Source: Spirosoma linguale DSM 74
Lineage (GTDB): Bacteria > Bacteroidota > Bacteroidia > Cytophagales > Spirosomataceae
Direction: 5' to 3'
Assembly (NCBI GenBank): GCA_000024525.1
Contig: CP001769.1
Location: 7,411,001 to 7,475,000 of the forward strand
DNA: 64,000 bases
Shown piece by piece: positions 7,479 through 16,070 of this stretch. Both the position numbers and the translations under genes were made by a program. The notes beneath the pieces are model-generated. The model was not told the origin of the DNA and made no database searches. It saw only the letters and a program-made list of their open reading frames with translations. How positions within the stretch are numbered: position 1 is the first letter of the stretch; each line of letters starts with the position of its first letter.

Positions 7479-9095
7479 ATGCGTTACCCACGCTTTTGCC
7501 ACGCCTTGAGACGTTGCCTGCCAGCCAGTCTGCTGTTTAGCTGGCTGATGGGTTCTGGGCCCGGAGCTGCCGTTTATGGCCAAGTGTCGGTTCCTAAATC
7601 GCCCTTTATTTTCAATGCCCGCCACTTCACCGTTGAGCAGGGCTTACCCGACCGATATGTCTTTACAGTAGGGCAGGACAAAACGGGCTTTGTCTGGATT
7701 GGTACCCTCGACAATGCGTACCGCTTCGATGGGCAAAGGTTTCATGCACTCCCCGTCGACGCCAACACGCCTAAGAACAAGCGGTATTCGCCAGAGGTTA
7801 GCTCCATTCTGCATGACCCGGCCAGTAATTTGTGGCTAATAGACAACCTCAATTCGGAGTATAGTAAACTACTGATTTTGCCGTCTGGCAGTACCAATCC
7901 TGTTCCGGCCGAGACTGCATTCGATCAGCCCTGGCTATTCGGGGCAGACCCGATCAGCGCCTTCGTAGAAAAAGATGGGCAGTCGTTTCGGTACCTGCTC
8001 ACGCGGGGCGGGAGGATCATACATAGTACTAAAGAGGGCCGTTTTGTGTCAATCGGGCGGTATGCCCAGCCCGGCCCCCCCGTCGCCCTGCTGGGGCAGC
8101 TCGAAACCCCTCACGGCCAGCTGTTGCTATCGGTGGCCACGCCCCAGACACCCAACCGAAGCACGCTGCTCGTGGTGAATACCCGAGGGCAGGTAATCCG
8201 TCGACAGGTGCTGCCGCATCGGCTGAAGCCCGTTTGGGCTGGCCCCGACGGCACGGTTTATCTACAGGCCAGCGTTGGCCGTAGTGAAGCCACCGCTCAG
8301 CCTCGCCTGACGGCCCATCAGCTCACCGACTTCCTGTTTCGGTTAGCCCCCGATGGTACACTGAGTTCTCTTCCGATTCCAGTTGCCGCCAGCCTCTTCC
8401 CCAACGTTGACCCGGCCCTGCTACGAGAGACCCACGCCCGCTACGACCCTTACCGAAAGCTTTTCTGGATCAGTGGGATGAGCACTTGTTTTGCCTGGCA
8501 CCCAGCCCACGGCATTGTCTTCGACTTGCGCAAAACCGACCTCTTTACCAACAGTCTGCAACAGTTCAGGGCCGCCTTTATCGACCGAACGGGGGTGGTC
8601 TGGTTTGGCACCGACGATGGGGTAGTGATGCTCACGATAGAGGCTGATCGGTTTAAGCGGTATTTTTATGAGGCTAACCCCAAGTTTGATGCGGCCCGTT
8701 CATCGATACGGGGCATGGTGCAGCAGGGTAATCGGCTGTGGGTCAATACCGCCACCAGCGAATGGCTCGATTTGAAAACGGGATATAGCGAGCCGGTGGT
8801 GCCAGAGACCGACTCGGTTCGTCGGCATCTGAACGGGCTGTATCCGGCGCTGGGTACAAAGCAGGGTGATATTTTTGGGGCTTCCCTACACCTGGTTCAC
8901 CGCAATGGGGCAACCAAACAGATTATCATTTACCCCTTTGCCCGCAACGGCATCAATAACTTTGGTACGGCCCTCTGGCACGATGGGCGGCATCGGATAT
9001 TGATAGGCCACGAATATGGGCTGTCGGTATTCGATACACGCCAGAAGAAGGTTCGAGCCTTTAGCCGCTACAATCAGTTTAATGAATTGGCATAA
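7479..9095 (+). CDS. Hybrid two-component system, N-terminal part (cut by an in-frame TAA)
   Basis: 538 residues from the ATG at 7479. A signal peptide (LPASLLFSWLMGSGPGAAVYG) is followed by periplasmic beta-propeller repeats of the reg_prop type: FTVEQGLPDRYVFTVGQD, GFVWIGTLDNAYRFDG and GVVWFGTDDGVVML. The frame ends at TAA 9093-9095, but the same frame continues at once with NYINGFFPDSRAGGIW, an intact propeller repeat, into the 9096-11756 part. The two parts are therefore one hybrid-system gene with a single nonsense codon. If translation stops here, the product is a sensor fragment with no membrane anchor or kinase. A sequencing error or recent mutation are both possible. Confidence 0.8.
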   Translation: MRYPRFCHALRRCLPASLLFSWLMGSGPGAAVYGQVSVPKSPFIFNARHFTVEQGLPDRYVFTVGQDKTGFVWIGTLDNAYRFDGQRFHALPVDANTPKNKRYSPEVSSILHDPASNLWLIDNLNSEYSKLLILPSGSTNPVPAETAFDQPWLFGADPISAFVEKDGQSFRYLLTRGGRIIHSTKEGRFVSIGRYAQPGPPVALLGQLETPHGQLLLSVATPQTPNRSTLLVVNTRGQVIRRQVLPHRLKPVWAGPDGTVYLQASVGRSEATAQPRLTAHQLTDFLFRLAPDGTLSSLPIPVAASLFPNVDPALLRETHARYDPYRKLFWISGMSTCFAWHPAHGIVFDLRKTDLFTNSLQQFRAAFIDRTGVVWFGTDDGVVMLTIEADRFKRYFYEANPKFDAARSSIRGMVQQGNRLWVNTATSEWLDLKTGYSEPVVPETDSVRRHLNGLYPALGTKQGDIFGASLHLVHRNGATKQIIIYPFARNGINNFGTALWHDGRHRILIGHEYGLSVFDTRQKKVRAFSRYNQFNELA

Positions 9096-11756
9096 AACTA
9101 CATCAATGGCTTTTTTCCCGATTCCAGAGCGGGGGGCATTTGGGTGGCGGCCTCGTCGGGGCTTTACCTGCTGGACACGCTGCGGGGCATTGTAGCCCGC
9201 TACAGCACCCACAATAAGGCACTGCCGTTTGATCATATCATGTTTGTGCATCCCGATCCAGAACAGACTGGGGTGTATTGGCTGGCCACGCGGGGAGGTG
9301 GGCTAATCCGCTGGAACCGTAACGACGGAGCGCGCCAGATCGGGCAGTACGAGCAGTTTACCAGGAAAGAGGGGTTGTCGGACAATACACTGTATGCCAT
9401 TTATGAAGACCGTTTTCACCGGCTTTGGCTCCCCAGTAATTATGGCCTCATGGCGTTTCACCGCCAGACCCATCAGGTTCAGATTTTTCACACCCAAAAC
9501 GGGATTGCCCACGAAGAATTTAACCGAACCGCTTTTTGCCGTACGACCGATGGGCAACTATTATTCGGCGGGCTGAACGGAGTAACGGCTTTCTACCCCG
9601 ATCAGATTCAAATCGAGAAACCGACACAGGCCCCACTACTGGTCACTCAGTACCATAAATTTAACACCAGTACCGGCCAGATGATCGACTATCTGGCCAA
9701 TTATCAGCAACAGGGCGAGGTTCAGTTAACGGCCGATGACCGGTTATTTTCGCTGTCGTTTTCGGTGCTTGATTACCGGTATCTGGGCAAAACCCGGCTG
9801 CGGTATCGCCTTATCGGCTGGCAGGATAAATGGGTATTACAAGACCCGCTGGAACTACATATCAATGGGCTGCCCGCTGGCAACTACATGCTGGAGGTGC
9901 AAGCCCAAACCATTAACGGCGACTGGATTTCGCGGGTTGTCTCCATCCCTATTCGGGTGGCTAAACCGTTTTATCTGAAAACTTGGTTTCTGTTGTTGCT
10001 GGCGGTCGCACTGGCGTTTGTGGTAAGGCTGTATCTGCGCTATCGGGACCGGAAATTGGTCCGGGAGAACGACCGGCTGGAGCAGGAGGTAGTCCGCCGA
10101 ACAGCCCAGATTGAGCAGGATAAACTGACTATTGAAAAACAGGCTGCTGATCTGCAGACAAGTGCGATGCTTAAAATTCGGTTTTTTGCCAATGTGTCAC
10201 ATGAGTTTCGCACCCCATTGACCCTCCTGCTGGGGCCCATTCAGTATCTGGCCAAACGGATTTCCGACGCCAACACGCTTCAACTGCTCCAGGCTATGGA
10301 ACGTAATACCCGGCAGGTGCTGGGCCTGGTAAACGATCTGCTTAACCTGACCCGGTCTGATAGTGGACAGCTGAGCCTCAACGAGCAACCCTCCGACCTG
10401 ACTCAAACGATCCAGCAACTGGTCGATACGTTCAGGCCGCAGGCCCAGTATAACGGTGTTGACCTGCGGGTATCAGGTCTCGATACGCCCCTTACCCTCC
10501 CGCTCGATGCGGATAAGTTCGAAACCGTTCTACGTAATATCATCGCTAACGCTATGCAATATACGTCTTCGGGAGACAGTATTACGATTCGTTTGGTGAG
10601 TTCCCATGAGCACGCTCTAATCGATGTTACCGACACTGGCATAGGTATTCATGCCGACGACTTGCCGCACATTTTTGAGCGGTACTTCCAATCCAACCAA
10701 CCCGACAAACCCCTGCGCGGAGGAACGGGCATCGGACTTGCTCTTTGTCAGGAATATTGTGCGCTTTGGGGCGGTAGCATCACTGTGAACAGTGAGATCG
10801 ACAAAGGCAGTACGTTCAGGATCGCCTACCCGATTCGGCCGCTCGGACCGGGCCTTGTTTGCCCCTCGCTCACCACAGAGGCCATCCTATCGCCTGGGTA
10901 CTCTCCCATACCCAACACTAACCCGGGTAGTGCCAACCGGTCGTTTATGAATCCGCCCTTTATGACCGACGAAGCGCCGGGCGTTAGTCAGGCCACGATT
11001 CTGCTGATCGACGACAATCCCGATATTATTCTTTACATAGAAACACTGCTACGCTCCTACTACCGGATCTGTACGGCACACAATGGCCGGGAGGCACTCA
11101 ATTTATTAACCCTGTGGTCCCAGGATCAACTACCCCAGTTGATTATATCCGATATTATGATGCCCGAAGTGGATGGTCTAGCTCTTGTTAGTGAACTTCG
11201 GTCGAATACCCTGCTCCGCTCTATTCCGGTCATTCTGCTCACGGCGCGGGCCGATCTGGAGGTTCGGTTACAGGCGCTTCAGTTAGGTGTAGCCGACTAC
11301 CTGACCAAGCCCTTCAGCGAATCAGAGCTGTTGGTACGCATACAAAATCTGTTGATCCGCTTCGATGAACAACGGGCCTGGCAGCAGGTATCCGACGAAG
11401 CGGTGGTTCCGGCGACGATGAACGATAATGACTGGCTTCAGTTTGTTCAGTTCATTATTCGGAAAAACCTGAACAATAGCCAGTTGAATATTAAATTGCT
11501 ATCCGAAATTGCCAACGTGAGCGAACGGCAATTGTACCGGCGCACCAAAACCCTGACGGGCTTATCGCCCAACCTGTTTATTCAGGAAATCAGGCTACAG
11601 GTAGCGCATGAGTTGTTTGAACTGCATCCCCAGGCCATGATCAAAACCATTGCGCTACAGGTAGGCTATCAAAAAGCCTCGTATTTCTCCCGGCTCTACC
11701 GCGACCGGTTTGGCCATGAACCCGGCAAACGGTACGAAGAGGAAGCCGCCCTTTGA
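9096..11756 (+). CDS. Hybrid two-component system, C-terminal part: Y_Y_Y, kinase, receiver, AraC
   Basis: In frame with the preceding part. It could start on its own only at a GTG at 9144 (870 residues), and would then lack a signal peptide. Numbered from that GTG: remaining propeller repeats (1-180), a Y_Y_Y domain (about 200-270), one TM helix (about 275-295), HisKA with FFANVSHEFRTPLT near 347-360, HATPase with NAMQYT, DTGIGI and GGTGIGLAL, a receiver with DDN near 622 and DIMMPEVDG, and a C-terminal AraC HTH (782-865) with IANVSERQLYRRTK and VGYQKASYFSRLY. Such single-polypeptide regulators usually sense a glycan or related ligand in the periplasm and activate neighbouring genes. Here the divergent toxin-like block is the nearest candidate target. 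Confidence 0.85.
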   Translation, partial: NYINGFFPDSRAGGIWVAASSGLYLLDTLRGIVARYSTHNKALPFDHIMFVHPDPEQTGVYWLATRGGGLIRWNRNDGARQIGQYEQFTRKEGLSDNTLYAIYEDRFHRLWLPSNYGLMAFHRQTHQVQIFHTQNGIAHEEFNRTAFCRTTDGQLLFGGLNGVTAFYPDQIQIEKPTQAPLLVTQYHKFNTSTGQMIDYLANYQQQGEVQLTADDRLFSLSFSVLDYRYLGKTRLRYRLIGWQDKWVLQDPLELHINGLPAGNYMLEVQAQTINGDWISRVVSIPIRVAKPFYLKTWFLLLLAVALAFVVRLYLRYRDRKLVRENDRLEQEVVRRTAQIEQDKLTIEKQAADLQTSAMLKIRFFANVSHEFRTPLTLLLGPIQYLAKRISDANTLQLLQAMERNTRQVLGLVNDLLNLTRSDSGQLSLNEQPSDLTQTIQQLVDTFRPQAQYNGVDLRVSGLDTPLTLPLDADKFETVLRNIIANAMQYTSSGDSITIRLVSSHEHALIDVTDTGIGIHADDLPHIFERYFQSNQPDKPLRGGTGIGLALCQEYCALWGGSITVNSEIDKGSTFRIAYPIRPLGPGLVCPSLTTEAILSPGYSPIPNTNPGSANRSFMNPPFMTDEAPGVSQATILLIDDNPDIILYIETLLRSYYRICTAHNGREALNLLTLWSQDQLPQLIISDIMMPEVDGLALVSELRSNTLLRSIPVILLTARADLEVRLQALQLGVADYLTKPFSESELLVRIQNLLIRFDEQRAWQQVSDEAVVPATMNDNDWLQFVQFIIRKNLNNSQLNIKLLSEIANVSERQLYRRTKTLTGLSPNLFIQEIRLQVAHELFELHPQAMIKTIALQVGYQKASYFSRLYRDRFGHEPGKRYEEEAAL

Positions 11757-11811
11757 CGGAGTCAATCCGTTTGCCAACCCTGGCTTATCGCTGGATGGGC
11801 AGGCCCGTTAG

Positions 11812-11922
11812 TTACTCCTCCGGCCGGTTCCGTAAGAAATAGAGCATCAGCCCGCCCACCGCCACCAGCAACACCAGCATCGTCAGGCAGACATACGCGT
11901 ATTGAGTGGAGCTTAGATACAT
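11812..11922 (-). CDS. Small single-pass membrane protein behind the sigma factor
   Basis: A 36-residue frame starting at ATG 11922, with a purine-rich GGAAGAAAGC just upstream. Residues about 10-29 form one hydrophobic helix (VCLTMLVLLVAVGGLMLYFL) ending in RNRPEE. It starts 12 nt after the stop of the ECF sigma gene on the same strand. A charged tail right after the helix predicts a membrane anchor. It is too short for a classical anti-sigma factor. The call rests on the start context, the helix and the tight spacing. Confidence 0.5.
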   Translation of the reverse strand: MYLSSTQYAYVCLTMLVLLVAVGGLMLYFLRNRPEE

Positions 11923-11934
11923 GCTTTCTTCCGA

Positions 11935-12498
11935 TCAAAGGCTATGTTCGGCCTGTGCATGCAACTGCCTGTAGAGAAGACGGGCTCGCTCGCGGGCGCG
12001 TTTTATGCGCATCTTGACGGCACTCAGGCTCAACTTGTGTTTATGGGCAATGCTTTTGAGCGTCACGTTATCGGCATATTTGATGGCCAGCAACTCCCGC
12101 TCGGAAGCCGAGAGTTGGTGCAGCACCCGCTGCATGAGCTGCAAGGCGGTTTCCTCGGCCTCGGCCGAGCCGTGGTTGAGCCGCTCCAGTTCGTTGGTGT
12201 ATCGCTGGAAAAGTGCCTGTTGGTGTTGCCGGTCCCGAAGTTGGTCGATGCAGTAGTTTGTTGTTACCCTGGTGAGCCAGGTAGTAAACCGGGCGGTACC
12301 GCTGAAGCGGTTGATTTTATGGGTTAGCCGGATAAAGATTTCCTGTGTAAAGTCGTCAGCTTCGTAAGGGTCTTCGCAAAAGCATAAACAAACCTGATAG
12401 ACCCGATAGCGGTGACGGGTGTATAGCTGCGCAAAGAACTGCTTATCGTTAGTGGTTAGGTATAGGGTAATCAAGGCCTGGTCGGATAGGGGGGCCAT
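11935..12498 (-). CDS. ECF-type RNA polymerase sigma factor
   Basis: 187 residues. Region 2 spans about 20-92 (FAQLYTRHRYRVYQV, then DPYEADDFTQEIFIRL and FTTWLTRVTTNYCIDQLRD). Region 4 spans about 130-180 (LSASERELLAIKYADNVTLK, IAHKHKLSLSAVKMRIKRAR). These are the two domains of a group-4 sigma factor. No recognisable anti-sigma (FecR or zinc type) lies next to it; the neighbours are the 36-residue membrane protein downstream and a LytTR protein upstream. The target regulon is not visible. Confidence 0.9.
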   Translation of the reverse strand: MAPLSDQALITLYLTTNDKQFFAQLYTRHRYRVYQVCLCFCEDPYEADDFTQEIFIRLTHKINRFSGTARFTTWLTRVTTNYCIDQLRDRQHQQALFQRYTNELERLNHGSAEAEETALQLMQRVLHQLSASERELLAIKYADNVTLKSIAHKHKLSLSAVKMRIKRARERARLLYRQLHAQAEHSL

Positions 12499-12579
12499 AA
12501 GTATTTGTGGGGAGTGGGTTAACCGTAAACTCCTTAATACAGGAGCAAGGGTGAATTTGTTGGCTGGTGAACCCGTTGG

Positions 12580-12906
12580 CTATAGCTGAGCCAGCATCTG
12601 CTGAACCGTTGGTAGCCGCCGTCGGGCAATTTTTAAGCGCGTATCATCTTGCATGGTAATATAGCTCGGGAGTGTGGCTTTCGTGGCTGGTTTGAAGGCT
12701 CTCAGGTAAGCCGGATTGATGAGCGCTGTTTTATGCACCCGTAGAAAATGAGGCCACTTTCGGGCAAATTGTTTAAGTGTGCCACAGACTAGGATCACTT
12801 CATTGGTTGTCATATAGATCAAGCTATAATTAACGTGACCTATTAGATAAAGTATCTGTTGGGGGTCATATTCATAACGGGCGTGTTTAGTGGTAAGTCG
12901 CTTCAT
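12580..12906 (-). CDS. Stand-alone LytTR DNA-binding protein
   Basis: 108 residues from ATG 12906 (a TTG two codons upstream is less likely). It consists almost only of a LytTR domain: ILYLIGHVNYSLIYMTTNEV, LKQFARKWPHFLRVHKTALI, NPAYLRAFKP, and a final strand with ITMQDDTRLKIARRR. The domain binds DNA with a beta-fold, usually as C-terminal half of a response regulator; here no receiver is present. It lies 81 nt upstream of the ECF sigma gene on the same strand. Stand-alone LytTR proteins are common in Bacteroidota. Confidence 0.85.
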   Translation of the reverse strand: MKRLTTKHARYEYDPQQILYLIGHVNYSLIYMTTNEVILVCGTLKQFARKWPHFLRVHKTALINPAYLRAFKPATKATLPSYITMQDDTRLKIARRRLPTVQQMLAQL

Positions 12907-13280
12907 AATCAAGGGTTCAGGTTAATCAGGCTGGTCTGTAGCTATTTCGTATTAAAGACCCGTTGTAGCCAGCGGGCCAGGCGGGTCAAGACATAGGGGA
13001 TTTTAATACGTATCATCCGTCAGGTTTCGTCAATAAAAAATTAAGCCGACAACTAAGCTGCTTAATACGCAAATGAATCGTGTTGTAAGCGGAAGTATGT
13101 CAATTGGTGAATTAGTATTTTAGTGGTAAAATGAGCTATTTAGCATTATCAAAAATAAACTACACAGTACAAATAGAGTAGACAAACAAGTACACATTCA
13201 TGGACTGTTGGTTTATATGCGTGAGTCGGCTTTTTTTGTGCACGAAGTACTGATTACACCATATACAGACGTCTTTTCGT
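12907..13280. other. Divergent intergenic region, no gene seen
   Basis: 374 nt between two divergently transcribed LytTR genes. It is AT-rich towards the right. I see no ORF, RNA gene or clear TAnnTTTG box. It must hold promoters for both sides. Confidence 0.5.
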
Positions 13281-13997
13281 ATGAAGATTAATACGCTCGT
13301 TATTGACGATAATGCCAATTGGCGCAAGACTATTGGCAAATTTGTTGATATACACCCGCTCCTGGAATTGGTAGATACCTGCGATTCGGCAATGGATGCC
13401 TACGCTAAAATGATGGTGCATGATATCGACTTACTAATCTGCGATATTGAAATGCCCGAACTAACGGGGCTGGGGCTGGTCAGAAGCCTGCAGAATGGCC
13501 CACTAGTTATATTCGTTACTTCCCATGCCAATTACGCGCTCGACTGTTATGAGGTGTCGCCAGTTGATTTTCTCTTAAAACCACTGGACCCAGAGCGGTT
13601 TTTAGCCAGTATCGAGAAAGTGAAAAAGCGGCTTACCGTAGCATCGGAACCGATTACGCCAGCTCCTTATTTCTTTATCCGGGAAAGTAATAATTACGTT
13701 CAGATTCGTTATCAGGACGTGCTCTACATGAAAGCACAGGAGCATTTTTTGCAGATTTTTACCCGCGACAAATCATACATGCCCATGCTCTCGATCAGCA
13801 AAATGGAGGAGCAACTTAAAGGCGATGTTTTTCTTCGGGTACATCGGTCGTTTCTGGTCCATCGATCGGCTATTGCGGTCATTACTAAAAATGATCTGGT
13901 TTTGACAACGGGCGAGACCATACCCATCGGCGACCAGTATCGGGCTCAGATCAACCGTAAGCACATTAATATGAACGTGGTTAGCCGCCGGAGCTAG
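13281..13997 (+). CDS. LytTR-family response regulator
   Basis: 238 residues. Receiver domain 1-120: acidic pair D9-D10, phosphoacceptor D55 in LLICDIEMPELTG, and K100 in FLLKPLD. The LytTR DNA-binding domain spans about 135-233 (YFFIRESNNYVQIRYQDVLY, LRVHRSFLVHRSAI, IPIGDQYRAQI). The histidine kinase gene follows on the same strand after about 130 nt, so the two should form a pair. In this phylum LytTR regulators usually pair with His_kinase (LytS/YehU-type) sensors; this partner is of the HisKA type, which is less usual. Confidence 0.93.
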   Translation: MKINTLVIDDNANWRKTIGKFVDIHPLLELVDTCDSAMDAYAKMMVHDIDLLICDIEMPELTGLGLVRSLQNGPLVIFVTSHANYALDCYEVSPVDFLLKPLDPERFLASIEKVKKRLTVASEPITPAPYFFIRESNNYVQIRYQDVLYMKAQEHFLQIFTRDKSYMPMLSISKMEEQLKGDVFLRVHRSFLVHRSAIAVITKNDLVLTTGETIPIGDQYRAQINRKHINMNVVSRRS

Positions 13998-14129
13998 GCC
14001 CAGACCTTATGAACCCGGCTACCTCATAAACCCCTTAACCAGTACCATTGATTTTTAGGCATATCTTGTATTTGTTGGTTTCAGCCCTACAGTACGGCAG
14101 GAGTCTTGAGAGACGTGAGGAAAACAAGT

Positions 14130-16016
14130 ATGACGCTGGTTCGAAAGTATAGTTTTGGTCTTTTTATGATGGTATGGCTCACCGGACATGCTCAATCGAT
14201 TACCATCTCAACATGGCGGCTTCAACTGGCCCGTGCAACTGCCGACAGCAGTCGGAGTAACTTATGTTATGCGTTGGGAAAACAGTACGAACAAGTTAAT
14301 CTCGATTCCTGCCTTTATTTTCTTACAAAATCCATACAGATTGCCCAGCGTATTCATGATCCTGTAGCTACGACCCGAGCTATGTATCGGCTTGGGCAAA
14401 CCTACATGTTTACGCTAAAAGATGAAGGCAAAGCGGTAGACTGGTTCAATAAGGCTATAGTACTGGCAAAAGCCGATAACAACAATGCGTGCCTGGCTGA
14501 CTGTTATCGGTTACTGGCTGTTTGTGCTGACCATCAACGCATCGGTAATACGGAAGAGTTGATGGGTAAAGCCGTTAGCTATGCCAAAAAATCGAATAAC
14601 TGGCGCATACTGACCAATACATATCAGGTATGTAGTGGTAGGTATGCCCTCCGTAAAAACTATCCTTTAGCCGAGAAGTATAGTAAGCTGGCTATGGCTA
14701 GTTGTAAGCCATATAATCTGGATAACTGGTTTACGTCGGGATTAGACCTTCATGATCTGCTGTCGGTACAGGGTAAACAGGTTGAAGCACTGGCACTTGC
14801 CCGCCAGCTAGCATCGTTTAAAGACAAGTTGCCCAAAACGGATGGGGAGTTTGTGTACATCAATGATGTCGCAAATCTGGACAGAATTCTAAAACGTTAT
14901 ACTGAAGCCGAGACAATTCTACTGAAAGGAATAACTGCTGAAAACCAGCGGACACATCCGGATTCGCTTCATTTACGCTATTTGTATCAAAGCTTACTCC
15001 ATACGTACGTTGATCAGGGAAAGTGGCAAAAAGCCTATACATACAGCGAAACGCTGGCGGATATCAGACTCTGGCTACAACAAAAACGACAAACTCAGGA
15101 TGCCAAGCTTCAGATGACTCAACTAAAGGCGGTACTGGATATTGAAAAGAAAGATAGCCAGATTATACTGCTGGATGCACAACGACAGCAACAACATATT
15201 TTCCTGATTGCGGCACTGCTGGTAGCCGGTTTGCTCGTTGGATTTATTGTGGTACAACGGCGAAATCAAAAGCGAATAGAGCGTCAGAAGGCTACGTTGA
15301 CTCAACTCAATGCGACCCAGAATAAGCTGTTCGCTATGCTATCGCATGACTTACGATCACCGGTCGCTAATCTGCAAAGCAACGTCATGCTCACAAACTG
15401 GGGCGCATTAAGCCAACAGGAATTTGCCGAATCAACCAAAAGTCTGAGCCTTGATATCGGCAATGTCGCCACCATGCTCGATAATGTGCTGAGTTGGTCT
15501 GTCTCGCAAATGAATGGTATAAAACCCAGAATAGAGACCATTAAAATAGCGCTGCTTATTGAGGAGCAGATGATGTTTTTAACATCGCTTGCAAACGCCA
15601 AACAGATTCAGCTTGTCAATAAAACTCCTGTTGATGCGTGTTTGCTGGCTGACAAAAACCACCTGTCGGCTATTCTCCGCAATCTGCTGCAAAATGCGAT
15701 CAAGTTTATGCACGCAGGTGGTGCTGTGTGGGTAGATTTTCTGGAAAGCGAGGGCTTTAGCCGATTAACCGTTCAGGATACGGGCATTGGCATGGAGCCA
15801 CAATTAGTGGCCAATCTATTCGCCCTGGATAAACAAACGTCCCGTCTGGGTACGAACCATGAGCAGGGCACGGGCCTGGGCCTGATACTGGTAAAGGAGC
15901 TGGTTGAAGCCAATGAGGGCCTTATCACTGTAAATAGCGCTGTCGACCAGGGGACTACGTTCACGCTGACGTTTGCGAATCAATTTGGTAAGCGTACTGG
16001 CAGCCCTGTTTTATAA
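14130..16016 (+). CDS. TPR sensor histidine kinase
   Basis: 628 residues from ATG 14130, preceded by GTGAGGAAAACAAGT; a TTG at 14106 is less likely. Signal peptide (KYSFGLFMMVWLTGHAQ), then periplasmic TPR-like helical repeats (about 40-330; for example ATTRAMYRLGQTYMFTLKDE), one TM helix (about 357-375, IFLIAALLVAGLLVGFIVV), a short coiled coil, HisKA with FAMLSHDLRSPVANL (H near 406), and HATPase with NLLQNAIKFM, DTGIGM and GTGLGLILVKE. TPR kinases of this build are abundant in Cytophagales; the ligand is unknown. The likely partner is the LytTR regulator just upstream. Confidence 0.92.
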   Translation: MTLVRKYSFGLFMMVWLTGHAQSITISTWRLQLARATADSSRSNLCYALGKQYEQVNLDSCLYFLTKSIQIAQRIHDPVATTRAMYRLGQTYMFTLKDEGKAVDWFNKAIVLAKADNNNACLADCYRLLAVCADHQRIGNTEELMGKAVSYAKKSNNWRILTNTYQVCSGRYALRKNYPLAEKYSKLAMASCKPYNLDNWFTSGLDLHDLLSVQGKQVEALALARQLASFKDKLPKTDGEFVYINDVANLDRILKRYTEAETILLKGITAENQRTHPDSLHLRYLYQSLLHTYVDQGKWQKAYTYSETLADIRLWLQQKRQTQDAKLQMTQLKAVLDIEKKDSQIILLDAQRQQQHIFLIAALLVAGLLVGFIVVQRRNQKRIERQKATLTQLNATQNKLFAMLSHDLRSPVANLQSNVMLTNWGALSQQEFAESTKSLSLDIGNVATMLDNVLSWSVSQMNGIKPRIETIKIALLIEEQMMFLTSLANAKQIQLVNKTPVDACLLADKNHLSAILRNLLQNAIKFMHAGGAVWVDFLESEGFSRLTVQDTGIGMEPQLVANLFALDKQTSRLGTNHEQGTGLGLILVKELVEANEGLITVNSAVDQGTTFTLTFANQFGKRTGSPVL

Positions 16017-16020
16017 ACAA

Positions 16021-16052
16021 ACAGACCCGACTTAGGATTAAGTCGGGTCTGT
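16021..16052. terminator. Bidirectional terminator-like hairpin
   Basis: A perfect 14-bp stem (ACAGACCCGACTTA and its complement) with a 4-nt loop sits between the convergent kinase and Hint genes. On the minus strand it is followed by TTGTTTAT, a fair terminator tail; on the plus strand the tail is poor. Confidence 0.6.
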
Positions 16053-16070
16053 AAGGTGATGCTTCCGGTA

